The notes below the pieces were generated by a model. It searched no databases, was not told the origin of the DNA, and saw nothing but the letters and a program-made list of their open reading frames with translations. A program made the position numbers and the translations under genes. Shown here one piece after another: positions 53,850 to 62,667 of a DNA stretch of 64,000 nucleotides (within the stretch, counting starts at the first letter, position 1; each line of letters begins with the position of its first letter). The DNA is from Acidimicrobiales bacterium (GTDB lineage: Bacteria; Actinomycetota; Acidimicrobiia; Acidimicrobiales; SKKL01), in assembly GCA_034521975.1 (NCBI GenBank), contig JAXHLR010000006.1, positions 496,001 to 560,000 of the forward strand, in the 5' to 3' direction.

Positions 53850-54896
53850 CTACACCACCACCTTCAACACGCCGGTCGCCACGATGTTGACCAGGGACAA
53901 CGGGATGAGCACCTTCCACGCGAGAGCTTGCAGCTGGTCCTCACGGAACCGGGGGTAGGTGAACCGGAACCAGAAGATGAGGAACGAGACGAACATGATC
54001 TTGGCGAACATGGCGATGGGCCCGATCACGTTCAAGGCGTTGGAGTCGAGGTCGAACCCGGGGACCCACCACCCTCCGAGGAAGAGCACCGACGCCAGGC
54101 CGGCGAAGGCGAAGGCGGTGCCGAACTCGGCGAGGAAGAAGGTGAGGAAGCGGAAGCCGGTGTACTCGACCTGGTAGCCGCCCAGGATCTCGGACTCGGC
54201 GACGGGCATGTCGAACGGGGTCTGGGTGAGCTCGGCCTGGATGGCGACCATGAAGATGGCGAACCCTACGAGCTGGGTGAGGATGAAGGGGTTGCCGATG
54301 GCTCCCCACCCGAAGATCTCGCCGGTGGCCTGAGCGGCGACGATGCCCTGCAGGTTGAGGGTGCCCGCCTGGATGACCACCCCCACCACGGCCAGTACGA
54401 GGGGCAGCTCGTAGGCGATGAGCTGGCCGGCCGAGCGCAGACCGCCGATGAGCGAGTACTTGTTGGCCGACGACCACCCCGCCATGAGGACCCCGATGAC
54501 CGAGATCGACGAGACGCCGAGGGCGAGGAAGATGCCGGTGTCGACGGGCTCGCCGATGAGGTCGGGGCCGGCGGGGATGAGGACATAGATCAGCATCGTC
54601 GAGATGAGCACGACGATCGGCGCGGCGGCGAACACCCACTTGTCGGCCCGTGCCGGGAAGATGTCCTCCTTCTGGAGGAACTTGAGGCCGTCGCCGACGA
54701 GCTGGAGCACGCCGTGGGGCCCCGAGTCCATCGGCCCGAGCCGGCTCTGCATGTGGCTCATCATCTTGAGCAGGAAGACATAGCCGAGCAACAGCGCGGC
54801 CACCGGGACCAGCAGGGCGACGACACCGACCTTGATGGCGGTCTCCTGCCAGTACGCGAGTTCGATGGCGAGTGCTCCGAGCGCGGGATCGATCAC
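53850..54896 (-). CDS. nuoH: NADH-quinone oxidoreductase subunit H
   Basis: The membrane subunit that forms the quinone chamber with NuoB and NuoD. The 348-residue protein has eight membrane helices, the MQSRLGPMDSGPHGVLQLVGDGLKF region after helix 1, and ELTQTPFDMPVAESEILGGYQVEYTG as a highly conserved cytoplasmic loop. The GTG start at 54896 overlaps the nuoD stop (GTGA). nuoE, nuoF and nuoG, which normally lie between nuoD and nuoH, are absent. Confidence 0.96.
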   Translation of the reverse strand: MIDPALGALAIELAYWQETAIKVGVVALLVPVAALLLGYVFLLKMMSHMQSRLGPMDSGPHGVLQLVGDGLKFLQKEDIFPARADKWVFAAAPIVVLISTMLIYVLIPAGPDLIGEPVDTGIFLALGVSSISVIGVLMAGWSSANKYSLIGGLRSAGQLIAYELPLVLAVVGVVIQAGTLNLQGIVAAQATGEIFGWGAIGNPFILTQLVGFAIFMVAIQAELTQTPFDMPVAESEILGGYQVEYTGFRFLTFFLAEFGTAFAFAGLASVLFLGGWWVPGFDLDSNALNVIGPIAMFAKIMFVSFLIFWFRFTYPRFREDQLQALAWKVLIPLSLVNIVATGVLKVVV

Positions 54897-56065
54897 CGGT
54901 CGATGTCTCCGAGGATGAAGTAGAGGCTGGCCATGATGGTGATGATGTCGGGCACGAACACGCCCTTGAGGACCCAGGGCAGGATCGAGATGTTGCTGAA
55001 CGACGCCGACCGGATCTTGACCCGGAACGGCACCAGGTCGCCCTTGGAGACGATGTAGTAGCCCATCTCGCCGAGCGGGTTCTCGGTGGAGACCCAGGCC
55101 TCGCCCTCGGGGACCTTGATGATGCGGGGGACCTTGGCCATGATCGGGCCCGACGGGAGCCCGTCGAGTAGCTGATCGACGATGAGGGTCGACTCGCGGA
55201 CCTCTTGGAGGCGGACCCAGAAGCGGGCGAACGAGTCGCCGTCGGGATGGGTCCAGACCTTCCAGTCGACCTGGTCCCAAGCGAGGCCGACCGGCTGGTC
55301 GCGACGCAGGTCCCAGTCGACGCCGCTGGCACGGATGTTGGCGCCCGACAGGCCGTAGGACAGGCCGATGTCGGCGGGGATGACCCCGATGCCTCGGGTG
55401 CGGCGCTCGAAGATCTCGTTGCCGGCCACCAGGTTCTCGAGCAGGTCGCAGAACTCGCGGAGCTTGGCCATCGCGGTCTTGGTCTCGTCGATCCATCCCT
55501 TGGGGAGATCGTCCTTGAGGCCACCGATGCGGTCGAAGTTGGGGTGGAAGCGCCCGCCGGTGGCGGACTCGATCTGGTTGAGCACGAACTCGCGGTCGCG
55601 GAACGCGTAGAACGCCGGGGTCATCGCTCCGATCTGCAGGGCCATGTCGCCGAGGAACAGCGAGATGTTGCCGATGCGGCTGAGCTCGAACAGCACCGTG
55701 CGGATCCACTGGGCCCGCGGTGGCGCCTCGACCTCCATGAGCCGCTCGGCGGCGAGGATGAACGGCACCTCGTTGGCGAAGCTCCCGAGCCAGTCGATCC
55801 GGTTGACCAGGGTGGTGACCTGGGGATAGGTGCGGACCTCGGTGAGCTTCTCGTAGCCGCGGTGCATGTAGCCCATGACCGGGTCGGCGGCCACCACCTG
55901 CTCGCCGTCGAGCTTGGCGACGAGGCGCAGCGTGCCGTGGGTGGCGGGGTGCTGTGGACCCATGTTGAGGGTCATGCCCTCTGTCTCGAGCTCGACGTTG
56001 ACGCGGGCGTCGGATGCCTGGGCGGCGATGTAGGCGAGCTGGCGGCGTTCGGAGATGGCGGCCAT
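54893..56065 (-). CDS. nuoD: NADH-quinone oxidoreductase subunit D
   Basis: The 49-kDa-type subunit forming the quinone pocket. The 390-residue protein has the quinone-binding loop NMGPQHPATHGTLRL with its conserved His, YLGSF-like TLVNRIDWLGSF, and the family's C-terminal PGVFVPDIITIMASLYFILGDIDR as overlapping motifs. It follows nuoC by 2 nt. It is the likely target of the MidA-like methyltransferase encoded at the operon end. Confidence 0.97.
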   Translation of the reverse strand: MAAISERRQLAYIAAQASDARVNVELETEGMTLNMGPQHPATHGTLRLVAKLDGEQVVAADPVMGYMHRGYEKLTEVRTYPQVTTLVNRIDWLGSFANEVPFILAAERLMEVEAPPRAQWIRTVLFELSRIGNISLFLGDMALQIGAMTPAFYAFRDREFVLNQIESATGGRFHPNFDRIGGLKDDLPKGWIDETKTAMAKLREFCDLLENLVAGNEIFERRTRGIGVIPADIGLSYGLSGANIRASGVDWDLRRDQPVGLAWDQVDWKVWTHPDGDSFARFWVRLQEVRESTLIVDQLLDGLPSGPIMAKVPRIIKVPEGEAWVSTENPLGEMGYYIVSKGDLVPFRVKIRSASFSNISILPWVLKGVFVPDIITIMASLYFILGDIDR

Positions 56066-56067
56066 GG

Positions 56068-56805
56068 TCAGGACTCCTCTCCGCCCGAGTCGTCGGAGCT
56101 GTCGTCGTCATCGCCGCCGGTGTCGGGCAGCGGCTCGACGTCGACGATGCCGGGCCACGGCTTGATCTGGCGGGACAGCAGCGGAAAGTCCTTGCGGAGG
56201 GGATGGCCCTCGAAGTCGACGGGCAGGTAGATGTTGCGCAGACCCGGATGGCCCGCGAATCCGATGCCGAACATCTCCCAGGCTTCGCGCTCGTGCCAGT
56301 CGGCTCCGGGGTAGGTGCCGGTCCAGGTCTCGATGGTGAGGTCGTCGTCGGCGACGTCGGCCTTGAGGGTGAAGCCGATGGTGCGACGGGTGGAGTACAC
56401 CCTGGCCAGGACCTGGAACCGGGTGTCGCCGCCGCAGACACCGTGCTCGAGGGGGCCGGGTTCGCCGGTGTCGGAGGCGTCGGACTCGTCGAGGTCGACC
56501 GCAGCGTCCATCGAGCGGCCATAGGGCGACGGCATCCAGTCGATGGCCGAGAGGAAGCTGAAGTAGTCGAACCCGAGCGCCCGGCGCAGACCCGCCGCGG
56601 TGTCGGCCCAGGCCTCGTTGGCGATGCGGACCCACAGGTCGTGGCCCGGGTCGATGTGGCTGTCGACGACGCCGTCACCGACGCGGTCGACCAGCTCGGC
56701 GAGCAACGCCTCGCGGACCTCGTCGGTTTCGACGACCTCGTCTTCTGCTTCGGTGGTGTCGTCGGTGTCTGGTGCATCCGTGTCAGCTGAGGACAATCGG
56801 CTCAC
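56068..56805 (-). CDS. nuoC: NADH-quinone oxidoreductase subunit C
   Basis: The 30-kDa-type subunit of the peripheral arm. The 245-residue protein contains [25 protein letters not shown], and the signature [17 protein letters not shown] with [24 protein letters not shown]. Both ends carry added acidic stretches (residues 1-30 and the final 25). The GTG start at 56805 overlaps the end of nuoB by 23 nt; a slightly later start is possible. Confidence 0.95.
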   Translation of the reverse strand: MSRLSSADTDAPDTDDTTEAEDEVVETDEVREALLAELVDRVGDGVVDSHIDPGHDLWVRIANEAWADTAAGLRRALGFDYFSFLSAIDWMPSPYGRSMDAAVDLDESDASDTGEPGPLEHGVCGGDTRFQVLARVYSTRRTIGFTLKADVADDDLTIETWTGTYPGADWHEREAWEMFGIGFAGHPGLRNIYLPVDFEGHPLRKDFPLLSRQIKPWPGIVDVEPLPDTGGDDDDSSDDSGGEES

Positions 56806-57283
56806 CCTTCCAGCGTGCGGCGATGTCTTCGCGGCCGATGCGCTCCTGCAGGACCACGATGCCCTCGAGCAGTGCCTCGGGGCGAGGTGGGCAGCCGGGG
56901 ACGTACACGTCGACCGGGATGATCTGGTCGACGCCCTTGGTCACCGAGTAGGAGTCCCAGTATGGCCCACCGCAGTTGGCGCACGAGCCCATGGAGATGA
57001 CGTACTTGGGGTCGGGCATCTGCTCGTAGAGGCGCAGCACCGAAGGCGCCATCTTGTCGGTGACCGTGCCGGCGATGATGATGAGGTCGGCCTGGCGGGG
57101 GCTCGCGGGGAAGGGGATGACGCCGAGGCGCATGATGTCATAGCGCGGCGATGCGACGGCCGCGCCCATCTCGATGGCGCAGCACGCCAGACCCCACTGG
57201 AACATCCACAGCGAATAGCGGCGGCTGAGGTTGAGGAGGCTGGTGAGCGGCTTGGGGAGCTTTCCGCTCTCGACTAGACCCAT
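56783..57283 (-). CDS. nuoB: NADH-quinone oxidoreductase subunit B
   Basis: Carries cluster N2, the last electron donor to quinone. The 166-residue protein has the ligands in GLACCAIE (adjacent cysteines), GSCANCGG and PGCPPRP. The ATG at 57283 overlaps the nuoA stop and has an AAGAAGG site upstream; another ATG at 57304 would add seven residues. Confidence 0.96.
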   Translation of the reverse strand: MGLVESGKLPKPLTSLLNLSRRYSLWMFQWGLACCAIEMGAAVASPRYDIMRLGVIPFPASPRQADLIIIAGTVTDKMAPSVLRLYEQMPDPKYVISMGSCANCGGPYWDSYSVTKGVDQIIPVDVYVPGCPPRPEALLEGIVVLQERIGREDIAARWKGEPIVLS

Positions 57284-57639
57284 CTGAGTACCTTCTTGCG
57301 CCATGCATAGAGCAGGCCGAGTGCGAGGATGAAGATGAAGATTGCCATCTCGACGAGGCCGAACACGCCGTAGGTCTCGAGTCGGGTGGCCCAGGGGAAG
57401 ATGAACACGGCTTCTACGTCGAAGAGCACGAACAGCAGGGCGAAGATGTAGTAGCGGACCTGGGTTTGGGTCCACTCCTCGCCGACGGGGTCTGCGCCGC
57501 TCTCGTAGGTGAGGTACTTCTGCGGTTGGGCGCGGGTGGGGCGGAGCAGACGTCCTGCACCGAGGATGATCCCGATCAACACCACGGCGAGGCCGCCGAA
57601 GATGGCGATGGTCAGGTAGCTCCGGAGGAATTCCGACAC
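57274..57639 (-). CDS. nuoA: NADH-quinone oxidoreductase subunit A
   Basis: A 121-residue, three-helix membrane subunit. It shows [44 protein letters not shown] as overlapping motifs, including the conserved ESG loop and the acidic residues of helix 2. It is first in the nuo operon, with a GTG start at 57639 that lies about 9 nt after the -10 element, so it is probably translated from leaderless mRNA. Confidence 0.96.
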   Translation of the reverse strand: MSEFLRSYLTIAIFGGLAVVLIGIILGAGRLLRPTRAQPQKYLTYESGADPVGEEWTQTQVRYYIFALLFVLFDVEAVFIFPWATRLETYGVFGLVEMAIFIFILALGLLYAWRKKVLRWV

Positions 57640-57647
57640 GGCGCGTG

Positions 57648-57677
57648 AGCCTAGTGAAGGCGCTCACGAAGGGCCAA
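57648..57677 (-). promoter_or_regulatory. nuo operon promoter
   Basis: TTGGCC (57677-57672), an 18-bp spacer and TAGGCT (57653-57648). The predicted start is within 2-3 nt of the nuoA GTG codon, and no Shine-Dalgarno is present, which fits leaderless translation. Confidence 0.55.
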
Positions 57678-57753
57678 ACAGGCCCCGGCGTGCCCGGTAG
57701 TGACGGTGGTCACCCTCGCTAGACTGGGGCTCCCACGACGCCGAGGCGGGTCC

Positions 57754-58398
57754 ATGGCCCCACGTAGCGACCTCTGTGAGTCCGACGAGATCGATCGGCC
57801 GCTGCCGGCGTCCGGCCAGATCCACTCGGCGCGACGTCGGCGCTGGCCGTTCGCCACTCCCCTGGTGGGCGCGCTCATCGTCATCGTGATCTTCGTCGCG
57901 GCACCTGGATTCCTGGCGGCACCCGGGTTCGGACCCCCGCCCTCCGGACAGGAGGCCGAGCCGGCGCACCGGGAGCCGAGCGCCTGGGAGTCGGTCTCTG
58001 CCACCGCGTCTCGGTGGTCGCCCCGCTACGGAGCCCCCGTGGTGGTGTCACCCAACGGGGGGCTCCACGACCGGTATCGCGTGCTCGTGTCCGGCTGGGA
58101 GCTCGGCATCGGTGCGCGCGTGGCCTTCCACGTGTGCGGTGCGGGGATCCTCGATGCTCGACACGAGCCGGCACGCCACTGCGACCACGGCGGTCCCGTC
58201 TCGGTCGCCACCACCTCGGACGAAGGTGCCTACCGCACGAGGCTGCGAGTCCCCAGGTTCCTGCATCTCAACCGCGGCCGGCTCGTGGACTGCGCCCTCC
58301 CTCCCGACCACGGGCACCGCTCCCGGTGCGTGCTGTTGGCTCGGAACCTGGGGACGGGCGAGATGGCGCTGGCCGACCTTCACTTCCGGTCTCGGTGA
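57754..58398 (+). CDS. Membrane-anchored neocarzinostatin-like domain protein
   Basis: A 214-residue protein with a basic cytoplasmic N-terminus, one membrane segment (about residues 34-55) and an extracellular domain (about 95-214). That domain resembles the neocarzinostatin/macromomycin apoprotein family: VVVSPNGGLHDRYRVLVSGW at its start, then SDEGAYRTRLRVPR, VDC to RCVLLARN, and LADLHF. The four cysteines fall into two pairs spaced as in the family's two disulfides. Relatives bind enediynes or have unknown roles; no enediyne genes are nearby. The ATG at 57754 follows a TAGACT box (57720-57725). An upstream in-frame GTG at 57700 is thought unused. Confidence 0.5.
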   Translation: MAPRSDLCESDEIDRPLPASGQIHSARRRRWPFATPLVGALIVIVIFVAAPGFLAAPGFGPPPSGQEAEPAHREPSAWESVSATASRWSPRYGAPVVVSPNGGLHDRYRVLVSGWELGIGARVAFHVCGAGILDARHEPARHCDHGGPVSVATTSDEGAYRTRLRVPRFLHLNRGRLVDCALPPDHGHRSRCVLLARNLGTGEMALADLHFRSR

Positions 58399-58432
58399 CC
58401 ACCGCGGGCCCGACGTCGCGGCCAGTGGTCGC

Positions 58433-58461
58433 TTGACGCTTGGTCCCGTCGACCCTACGGT
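58433..58461 (+). promoter_or_regulatory. Promoter of the RHS locus
   Basis: TTGACG (58433-58438), a 17-bp spacer and TACGGT (58456-58461). A GAGGGGG ribosome-binding site at 58482-58488 then precedes a GTG at 58496, so the toxin locus has its own complete expression signals. Confidence 0.6.
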
Positions 58462-58495
58462 TTCCGGGCCACGGCGACGGTGAGGGGGTCAGAAG

Positions 58496-58669
58496 GTGGC
58501 GGGAGCGGCGGACCGGTTGGTGACCGCGGTCGGTGGTGTTGATCCCGACAGTGGGGAGGTGGGCGCTCGGGACCCCGAGACCGGGCTGTTCTCGCCCATA
58601 CTCGAAGTCGGCAACCTCACCGGTGGGGGAGCTGTGCGCAGTGGTCGTCGCCCCGGGCACCGCCGATGA
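58496..58669 (+). pseudogene. 5' fragment of the RHS gene
   Basis: A 57-codon frame that begins at GTG with a good ribosome-binding site just after the promoter. It contains DPETGLFSPILEVGNLTGGG, which looks like part of an RHS-type protein, then stops at TGA (58667-58669). The YD-repeat coding continues in the +1 frame. This is most simply a frameshifted or internally deleted start of the same gene. Confidence 0.5.
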
Positions 58670-59534
58670 GGTGCGCACCGAGTACCGCTACGACCCGGCT
58701 GGCCGGTTGCAGTCGACCACGACGGCTGCTTCAACTCCCCTTGCCGCCACCACGACGTACTCCTATGACGCCGCGGGGCGTCTCATCTCCGAAGCGGGCC
58801 CCCCGGTGGGGGTCGATCCGTCCCATCACCCCGTCGAGTACCTCTACGACGACGCGGGCCGGTTGGTGTGTCTGTCGGACGAATCGAACCCCACTCCCGC
58901 GGCGGATTGTGATCCCACCACCGGGTCGTGGTTCTACACCTACGACGAGGCCGGTCGGGTCGAGACGGTGCGCGACCCCGAGGGCGTGATCACCTTGACC
59001 GAGCACATCTCGGTCGGCGAGCGGCGGGTGACCGCGGCCCACGGCACCCCCGACGCCGCCACGACGACCTACCTCTACGGCCGGTTGAGTCGCCTGACGA
59101 CGGAGATCTCGCCCGAGGGCCTGGAGACGCACTTCGGCTACGACGCCGATGGCAACCGCACCACAACGGTGCTGGGTCCTGATCCCGCCGACGAGTCCCG
59201 CACCACCACCTCGGTGTTCGACAAGATGGGCCGGGTGGTCGAACAGCTCGGTCCGGTGGGAGCCGTCGACGCCGACGGGGCTGCCGTGCGGTCGCGGTCG
59301 ACCACGATCTACGACAAGGCCGGTCGGCTGATCGAGACGACCGAGGGAGCGGGTGAGGACATGACCCGCACCTGGTTCCGCTATGACGATGCCGGTCGGT
59401 TGCGGTTCGAGATCGTCGACTCGATGGCGACGAGGCCTACCACGACCCGACCTCGGTCGATCCGGCCGAACGGGACCCGGCGGATCGGGTGGTGGAGCAC
59501 ACCTACACCGCGGCGGGGCGGCTCCATCAGATGA
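58533..59534 (+). CDS. YD/RHS-repeat protein, N-terminal part (frameshifted)
   Basis: Recognisable YD repeats run from about 58670 (TEYRYDPAGRL, TTYSYDAAGRL, EYLYDDAGRL, WFYTYDEAGRV, THFGYDADGN, TIYDKAGRL, WFRYDDAGRL). These form the beta-cage shell of RHS/YD polymorphic toxins. After EIVDS the repeats leave this frame: the sequence at 59421-59423 lacks one base, and the matching continuation (DGDEAYHDP) lies in the next frame, so the tail from 59424 to 59534 is out-of-frame noise. The true start is unclear; GTG 58533 is only the first available codon. No signal peptide is present. Confidence 0.7.
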   Translation: MVLIPTVGRWALGTPRPGCSRPYSKSATSPVGELCAVVVAPGTADEVRTEYRYDPAGRLQSTTTAASTPLAATTTYSYDAAGRLISEAGPPVGVDPSHHPVEYLYDDAGRLVCLSDESNPTPAADCDPTTGSWFYTYDEAGRVETVRDPEGVITLTEHISVGERRVTAAHGTPDAATTTYLYGRLSRLTTEISPEGLETHFGYDADGNRTTTVLGPDPADESRTTTSVFDKMGRVVEQLGPVGAVDADGAAVRSRSTTIYDKAGRLIETTEGAGEDMTRTWFRYDDAGRLRFEIVDSMATRPTTTRPRSIRPNGTRRIGWWSTPTPRRGGSIR

Positions 59535-62365
59535 TCGAGGCGCCGACAGGGGTGGAGGTCTTCGACTGGGTCGATGGCGACCAGTCGGCCAAGCGGGTCA
59601 CGGCCTATGACTATGACGATGCGGGACGGCTCGTGTCGGTGACCGATCCCGACGGGGGTGTGTCGAGGTCGACCTTCGACGAGGCGGGTCGGGTGGTGCG
59701 TGCCGACTCGGCGGGCGACTCCTATGTGCGGTGGGAGCTCGACGCGGCCGGCCGTCCCGTCGCGGAGTACACGCCGTCTCCGACGGGGGTGGGCGAGTCG
59801 GTCGAGACCTGGGAGTATGACGCGATGGATCGGGTCGTGGAGCACGCGGAGCCGCACGACCCCGCCGAGTCGGCGTCGGCGCCTCGGTCGACGTTCGGGT
59901 ATCACCCCAGCGGTCGGTTGGCGTGGGTGCGCGATCCGCGCCAGGACGAGTGGAGTGATCGAGTCGAGGTGTCGTTCGACTACGACGCCCGGGGCAATCT
60001 CGTGTCGCAGCGGGCGTGGTCCAACGACGACGCGTCGGATCCTGACGTGTGGTCCGAGGTGGTGGAGACTTGGGCGTGGGATCTCGATGACCGGCTGGTG
60101 GCTCACACCCGGCCCGGGGGTGGCACCACCGGCTACGGGTATGCCCCGGCGACGGGGTGGTTGTCCACGCTCACCCATCCCTCAGGGCGCGTGGAGTCCC
60201 GCCAGCACTGGCCGGGCGGTTCGGTCCGTGAGCAGCGTTGGTCGGCCCCTGGTGTGGACGAGGACGTGGTGGTCGAGCGTTGGTATGACAGCCTCGGCCG
60301 CCAGACCCAGGTCGCTGATCCGACTGGGGACACCAGCTATGGGTGGAATCGCAACGGTGCGCTGGTCGAGGTTGTGGGCCCACAGGAGCACACCACGTTC
60401 GGCTATGACCAGCACGGTCATCGCATCCGGGTGGGCTATCCGTGGGGCTTCGACGCGCACTACGACCTCGATTCGTTGGGCCGCCCCGTGGCGTTGACCC
60501 AAGACGGGATCGAGCGTGCCGGGTGGGACTACGACGCCGATGGTCGGGTGACCGCCGAGACGATCGGGCCCGACGGCGACGGTGGCACCGCGAGCTGGGT
60601 GTTTCCCGACAACGGTGCGCATCGACCACTGGAGTACCGCCAGCAGCTGGCGGAGAACCCGCTGCGGGTCTATGAGCTCGGGTGGGATCACGCGGGACGC
60701 CTGGTCGAACAGGACCGCAACGGCACCGTCGAGACCTTCGCCTATGACCCCGCTGGTCAGCTGATCGAACGCCAACGCGGCGGGGAGCAGTGGTCCTGGA
60801 CCTACAACACCCGGGGTCTGATCACCCACAGCGCGTCGAGCACCGACGCCGGCGATGAGGCCCGCCACACCAACTTCGATGCCGACGGCCAACCCGTCGA
60901 TGGGACCAGCTACTGGACCAACGGGTGGGTGGTACCCACCAGTTTCGACCACGATCCCGACGGGCGCCTGGTCGAGGCCCGGTTGGCGTCGACCCCGGTG
61001 TTCGCCGCGGACTACGACCCCCGTGGCCTACCCACCGAGGTCACCACCCACTGGGATGGTGAGGCCCGCACCACCGAGCGGGTCTATGACGGTGACCGCT
61101 ACCTGGTGAGCCTCGACCCCGGCGACGGCACCAAACCGGTCGCGTGGGACCGCTCCCGGGCGGCTGGGCCGGTGCTGGCCACCCAACAGTGGGGCGACCG
61201 CGACGGCCTGGTGTCCTATCTCCAGGGGCCCACCGGGGCGGTCGGGGTCCACTACGGACCGGTCTGGCTCGGCGGGGTCAACCGAGACCCCAACGCCAGC
61301 AACCTCAACCACTACTTCTTGGACGGCTACGACCCCTGGGGCAACCCCGAAGGCACCGTCGCACCAGCCCGGTTCGGGCTCGGCTACCGCGGCGAGCTCA
61401 CCATCGACGGCGTGATCCATCTCCGCAACCGCGACTACCACCCCGGCCTCCACACCTTCACCAGCCCCGACCCCCTCGACGGCGTGCCCGGCACCCCCAC
61501 CGTCGCCAACCGCTACCACTACGCCAACAACAACCCCCACAGCCAGATCGACCCATTGGGCCTCCGCCCCGACGACGCGTCACTGGCCGGGATCGCAGTG
61601 GGCCAGCCCGACTGGTACTGGGAACTGCTCGCCTCCCAGAACGCGATGTGGAACCAGTGGGCCGACTCGGTCGCCCCCATCGAGTTCACGCCCTGGAACC
61701 CGGCGACATCGATGAACCTCGGCTCGGTGCCAGAACCCGCCTCCTCACCAAGCCGCTGTGGACCGCTCGCGTTCGCGTGCGCATTCGGCAGCGGTGTGTG
61801 GGACACCGCACGAGGCACCGGTGAACTGGTGTGGGGACTCGGCCAAGACCACACCGAGTGCACCATCGCGATGTGGACCGGCGGCACCTGCCGACCCGAC
61901 ACCACCACGGCGTTGGTCGACGGAGTTGTGAACTTCAGCCCCAGCGACACCTGGAACGACTGCGCAGCCGACGGGTGGTACTGCGCCGGCACCTTCGCCC
62001 CGGTTGGCGGGGCGGGCGCAGCAGCCATCCGAAGAGCCACTCGCGCCGCTCCCAACAATCCCGCGTCGAGAACCCCAAGCGCGGCACGGATTGGCGACGA
62101 CGTCACAGCCGCAGCTGATGACGCGTTCACCCACGGATACAGCTATCACCCGCGGATTCGGGCTCGAGGGCTCCAAGACCCGGTCAGTCACAACTTCCCC
62201 TACTCGTATGACGATGTCATCCTCAGATCCACACCGGTGCGGCAGGCGGACGGGTCGCTGCTCTACCGGACACCTGGGTCCATCAACGGGAAGGATGGCT
62301 TCTTCGAGATCGCGCTCAACCCCGATACAGGCACGATCTTCCACAGGACGTTCGTGGGGGGCTGA
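59489..62365 (+). CDS. YD/RHS-repeat polymorphic toxin, main part with C-terminal toxin domain
   Basis: The main 958-residue block. Residues 1 to about 600 are YD repeats (for example AYDYDDAGRLVSV, TFDEAGRVVRADS, EYDAMDRVVEH). Next comes the RHS core closing motif (LGYRGELTIDGVIHLRNRDYHP, FTSPDPLDGVPGTPT, YHYANNNPHSQIDPLGLRP; about 620-690), after which the toxin is normally released. A Cys- and Trp-containing pre-toxin region follows (700-870), then a toxin domain of about 80 residues (HPRIRARG, VSHNFPYSYDD, GSINGKDGFFEIAL, HRTFVGG) that I cannot assign; its histidines would suit a metal-free RNase, but that is a guess. The true coding probably starts further upstream, before a frameshift at 59421-59424. 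The stop overlaps the next ATG. Confidence 0.85.
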   Translation: MVEHTYTAAGRLHQMIEAPTGVEVFDWVDGDQSAKRVTAYDYDDAGRLVSVTDPDGGVSRSTFDEAGRVVRADSAGDSYVRWELDAAGRPVAEYTPSPTGVGESVETWEYDAMDRVVEHAEPHDPAESASAPRSTFGYHPSGRLAWVRDPRQDEWSDRVEVSFDYDARGNLVSQRAWSNDDASDPDVWSEVVETWAWDLDDRLVAHTRPGGGTTGYGYAPATGWLSTLTHPSGRVESRQHWPGGSVREQRWSAPGVDEDVVVERWYDSLGRQTQVADPTGDTSYGWNRNGALVEVVGPQEHTTFGYDQHGHRIRVGYPWGFDAHYDLDSLGRPVALTQDGIERAGWDYDADGRVTAETIGPDGDGGTASWVFPDNGAHRPLEYRQQLAENPLRVYELGWDHAGRLVEQDRNGTVETFAYDPAGQLIERQRGGEQWSWTYNTRGLITHSASSTDAGDEARHTNFDADGQPVDGTSYWTNGWVVPTSFDHDPDGRLVEARLASTPVFAADYDPRGLPTEVTTHWDGEARTTERVYDGDRYLVSLDPGDGTKPVAWDRSRAAGPVLATQQWGDRDGLVSYLQGPTGAVGVHYGPVWLGGVNRDPNASNLNHYFLDGYDPWGNPEGTVAPARFGLGYRGELTIDGVIHLRNRDYHPGLHTFTSPDPLDGVPGTPTVANRYHYANNNPHSQIDPLGLRPDDASLAGIAVGQPDWYWELLASQNAMWNQWADSVAPIEFTPWNPATSMNLGSVPEPASSPSRCGPLAFACAFGSGVWDTARGTGELVWGLGQDHTECTIAMWTGGTCRPDTTTALVDGVVNFSPSDTWNDCAADGWYCAGTFAPVGGAGAAAIRRATRAAPNNPASRTPSAARIGDDVTAAADDAFTHGYSYHPRIRARGLQDPVSHNFPYSYDDVILRSTPVRQADGSLLYRTPGSINGKDGFFEIALNPDTGTIFHRTFVGG

Positions 62366-62667
62366 TGCGGTATCTGACTCTTGCCGCCGACTACACGCAG
62401 TCCGCGCTTCGCGACGACTTCGTTGGAACCGTGGTTCCCGAGGAGGTCGGGCTGACCGAGAACCTCGGCGATCGCATCCGCGACTGGAACGCAAGATACA
62501 AAGCCATCATTCCGCTTGACGAGGCCGAGCGTGGGTCGAGCCCGACGGCGGAACTGATCGACGCGCTTGACACAGAGGGACTTCTACTCGCCCGCGCGAT
62601 CGAAGCGCAGATGTCCGACGCGAAGGTTCGATACTTCAGCGAAGGGCGCCTTCGGTACGTCCCATGA
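62365..62667 (+). CDS. Candidate immunity protein to the RHS toxin
   Basis: A 100-residue, mildly acidic soluble protein (RYLTLAADYTQSALRDDFVG near the start; KVRYFSEGRLRYVP at the end). It belongs to no family I recognise. Its ATG overlaps the toxin stop codon by 1 nt (TGATG), the classic layout of toxin-immunity pairs in polymorphic toxin systems, and that is the only basis for the call. No signal peptide is seen, which suits neutralisation in the cytosol. Its own stop overlaps the next ATG by 4 nt. Confidence 0.6.
   Translation: MRYLTLAADYTQSALRDDFVGTVVPEEVGLTENLGDRIRDWNARYKAIIPLDEAERGSSPTAELIDALDTEGLLLARAIEAQMSDAKVRYFSEGRLRYVP

Noticed and set aside
57700-57753. GTG at 57700 as the start of the neocarzinostatin-like gene
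   Set aside because: The likely -10 box (57720-57725) lies downstream of it, and the extra 18 residues have no similarity; the ATG at 57754 is preferred.
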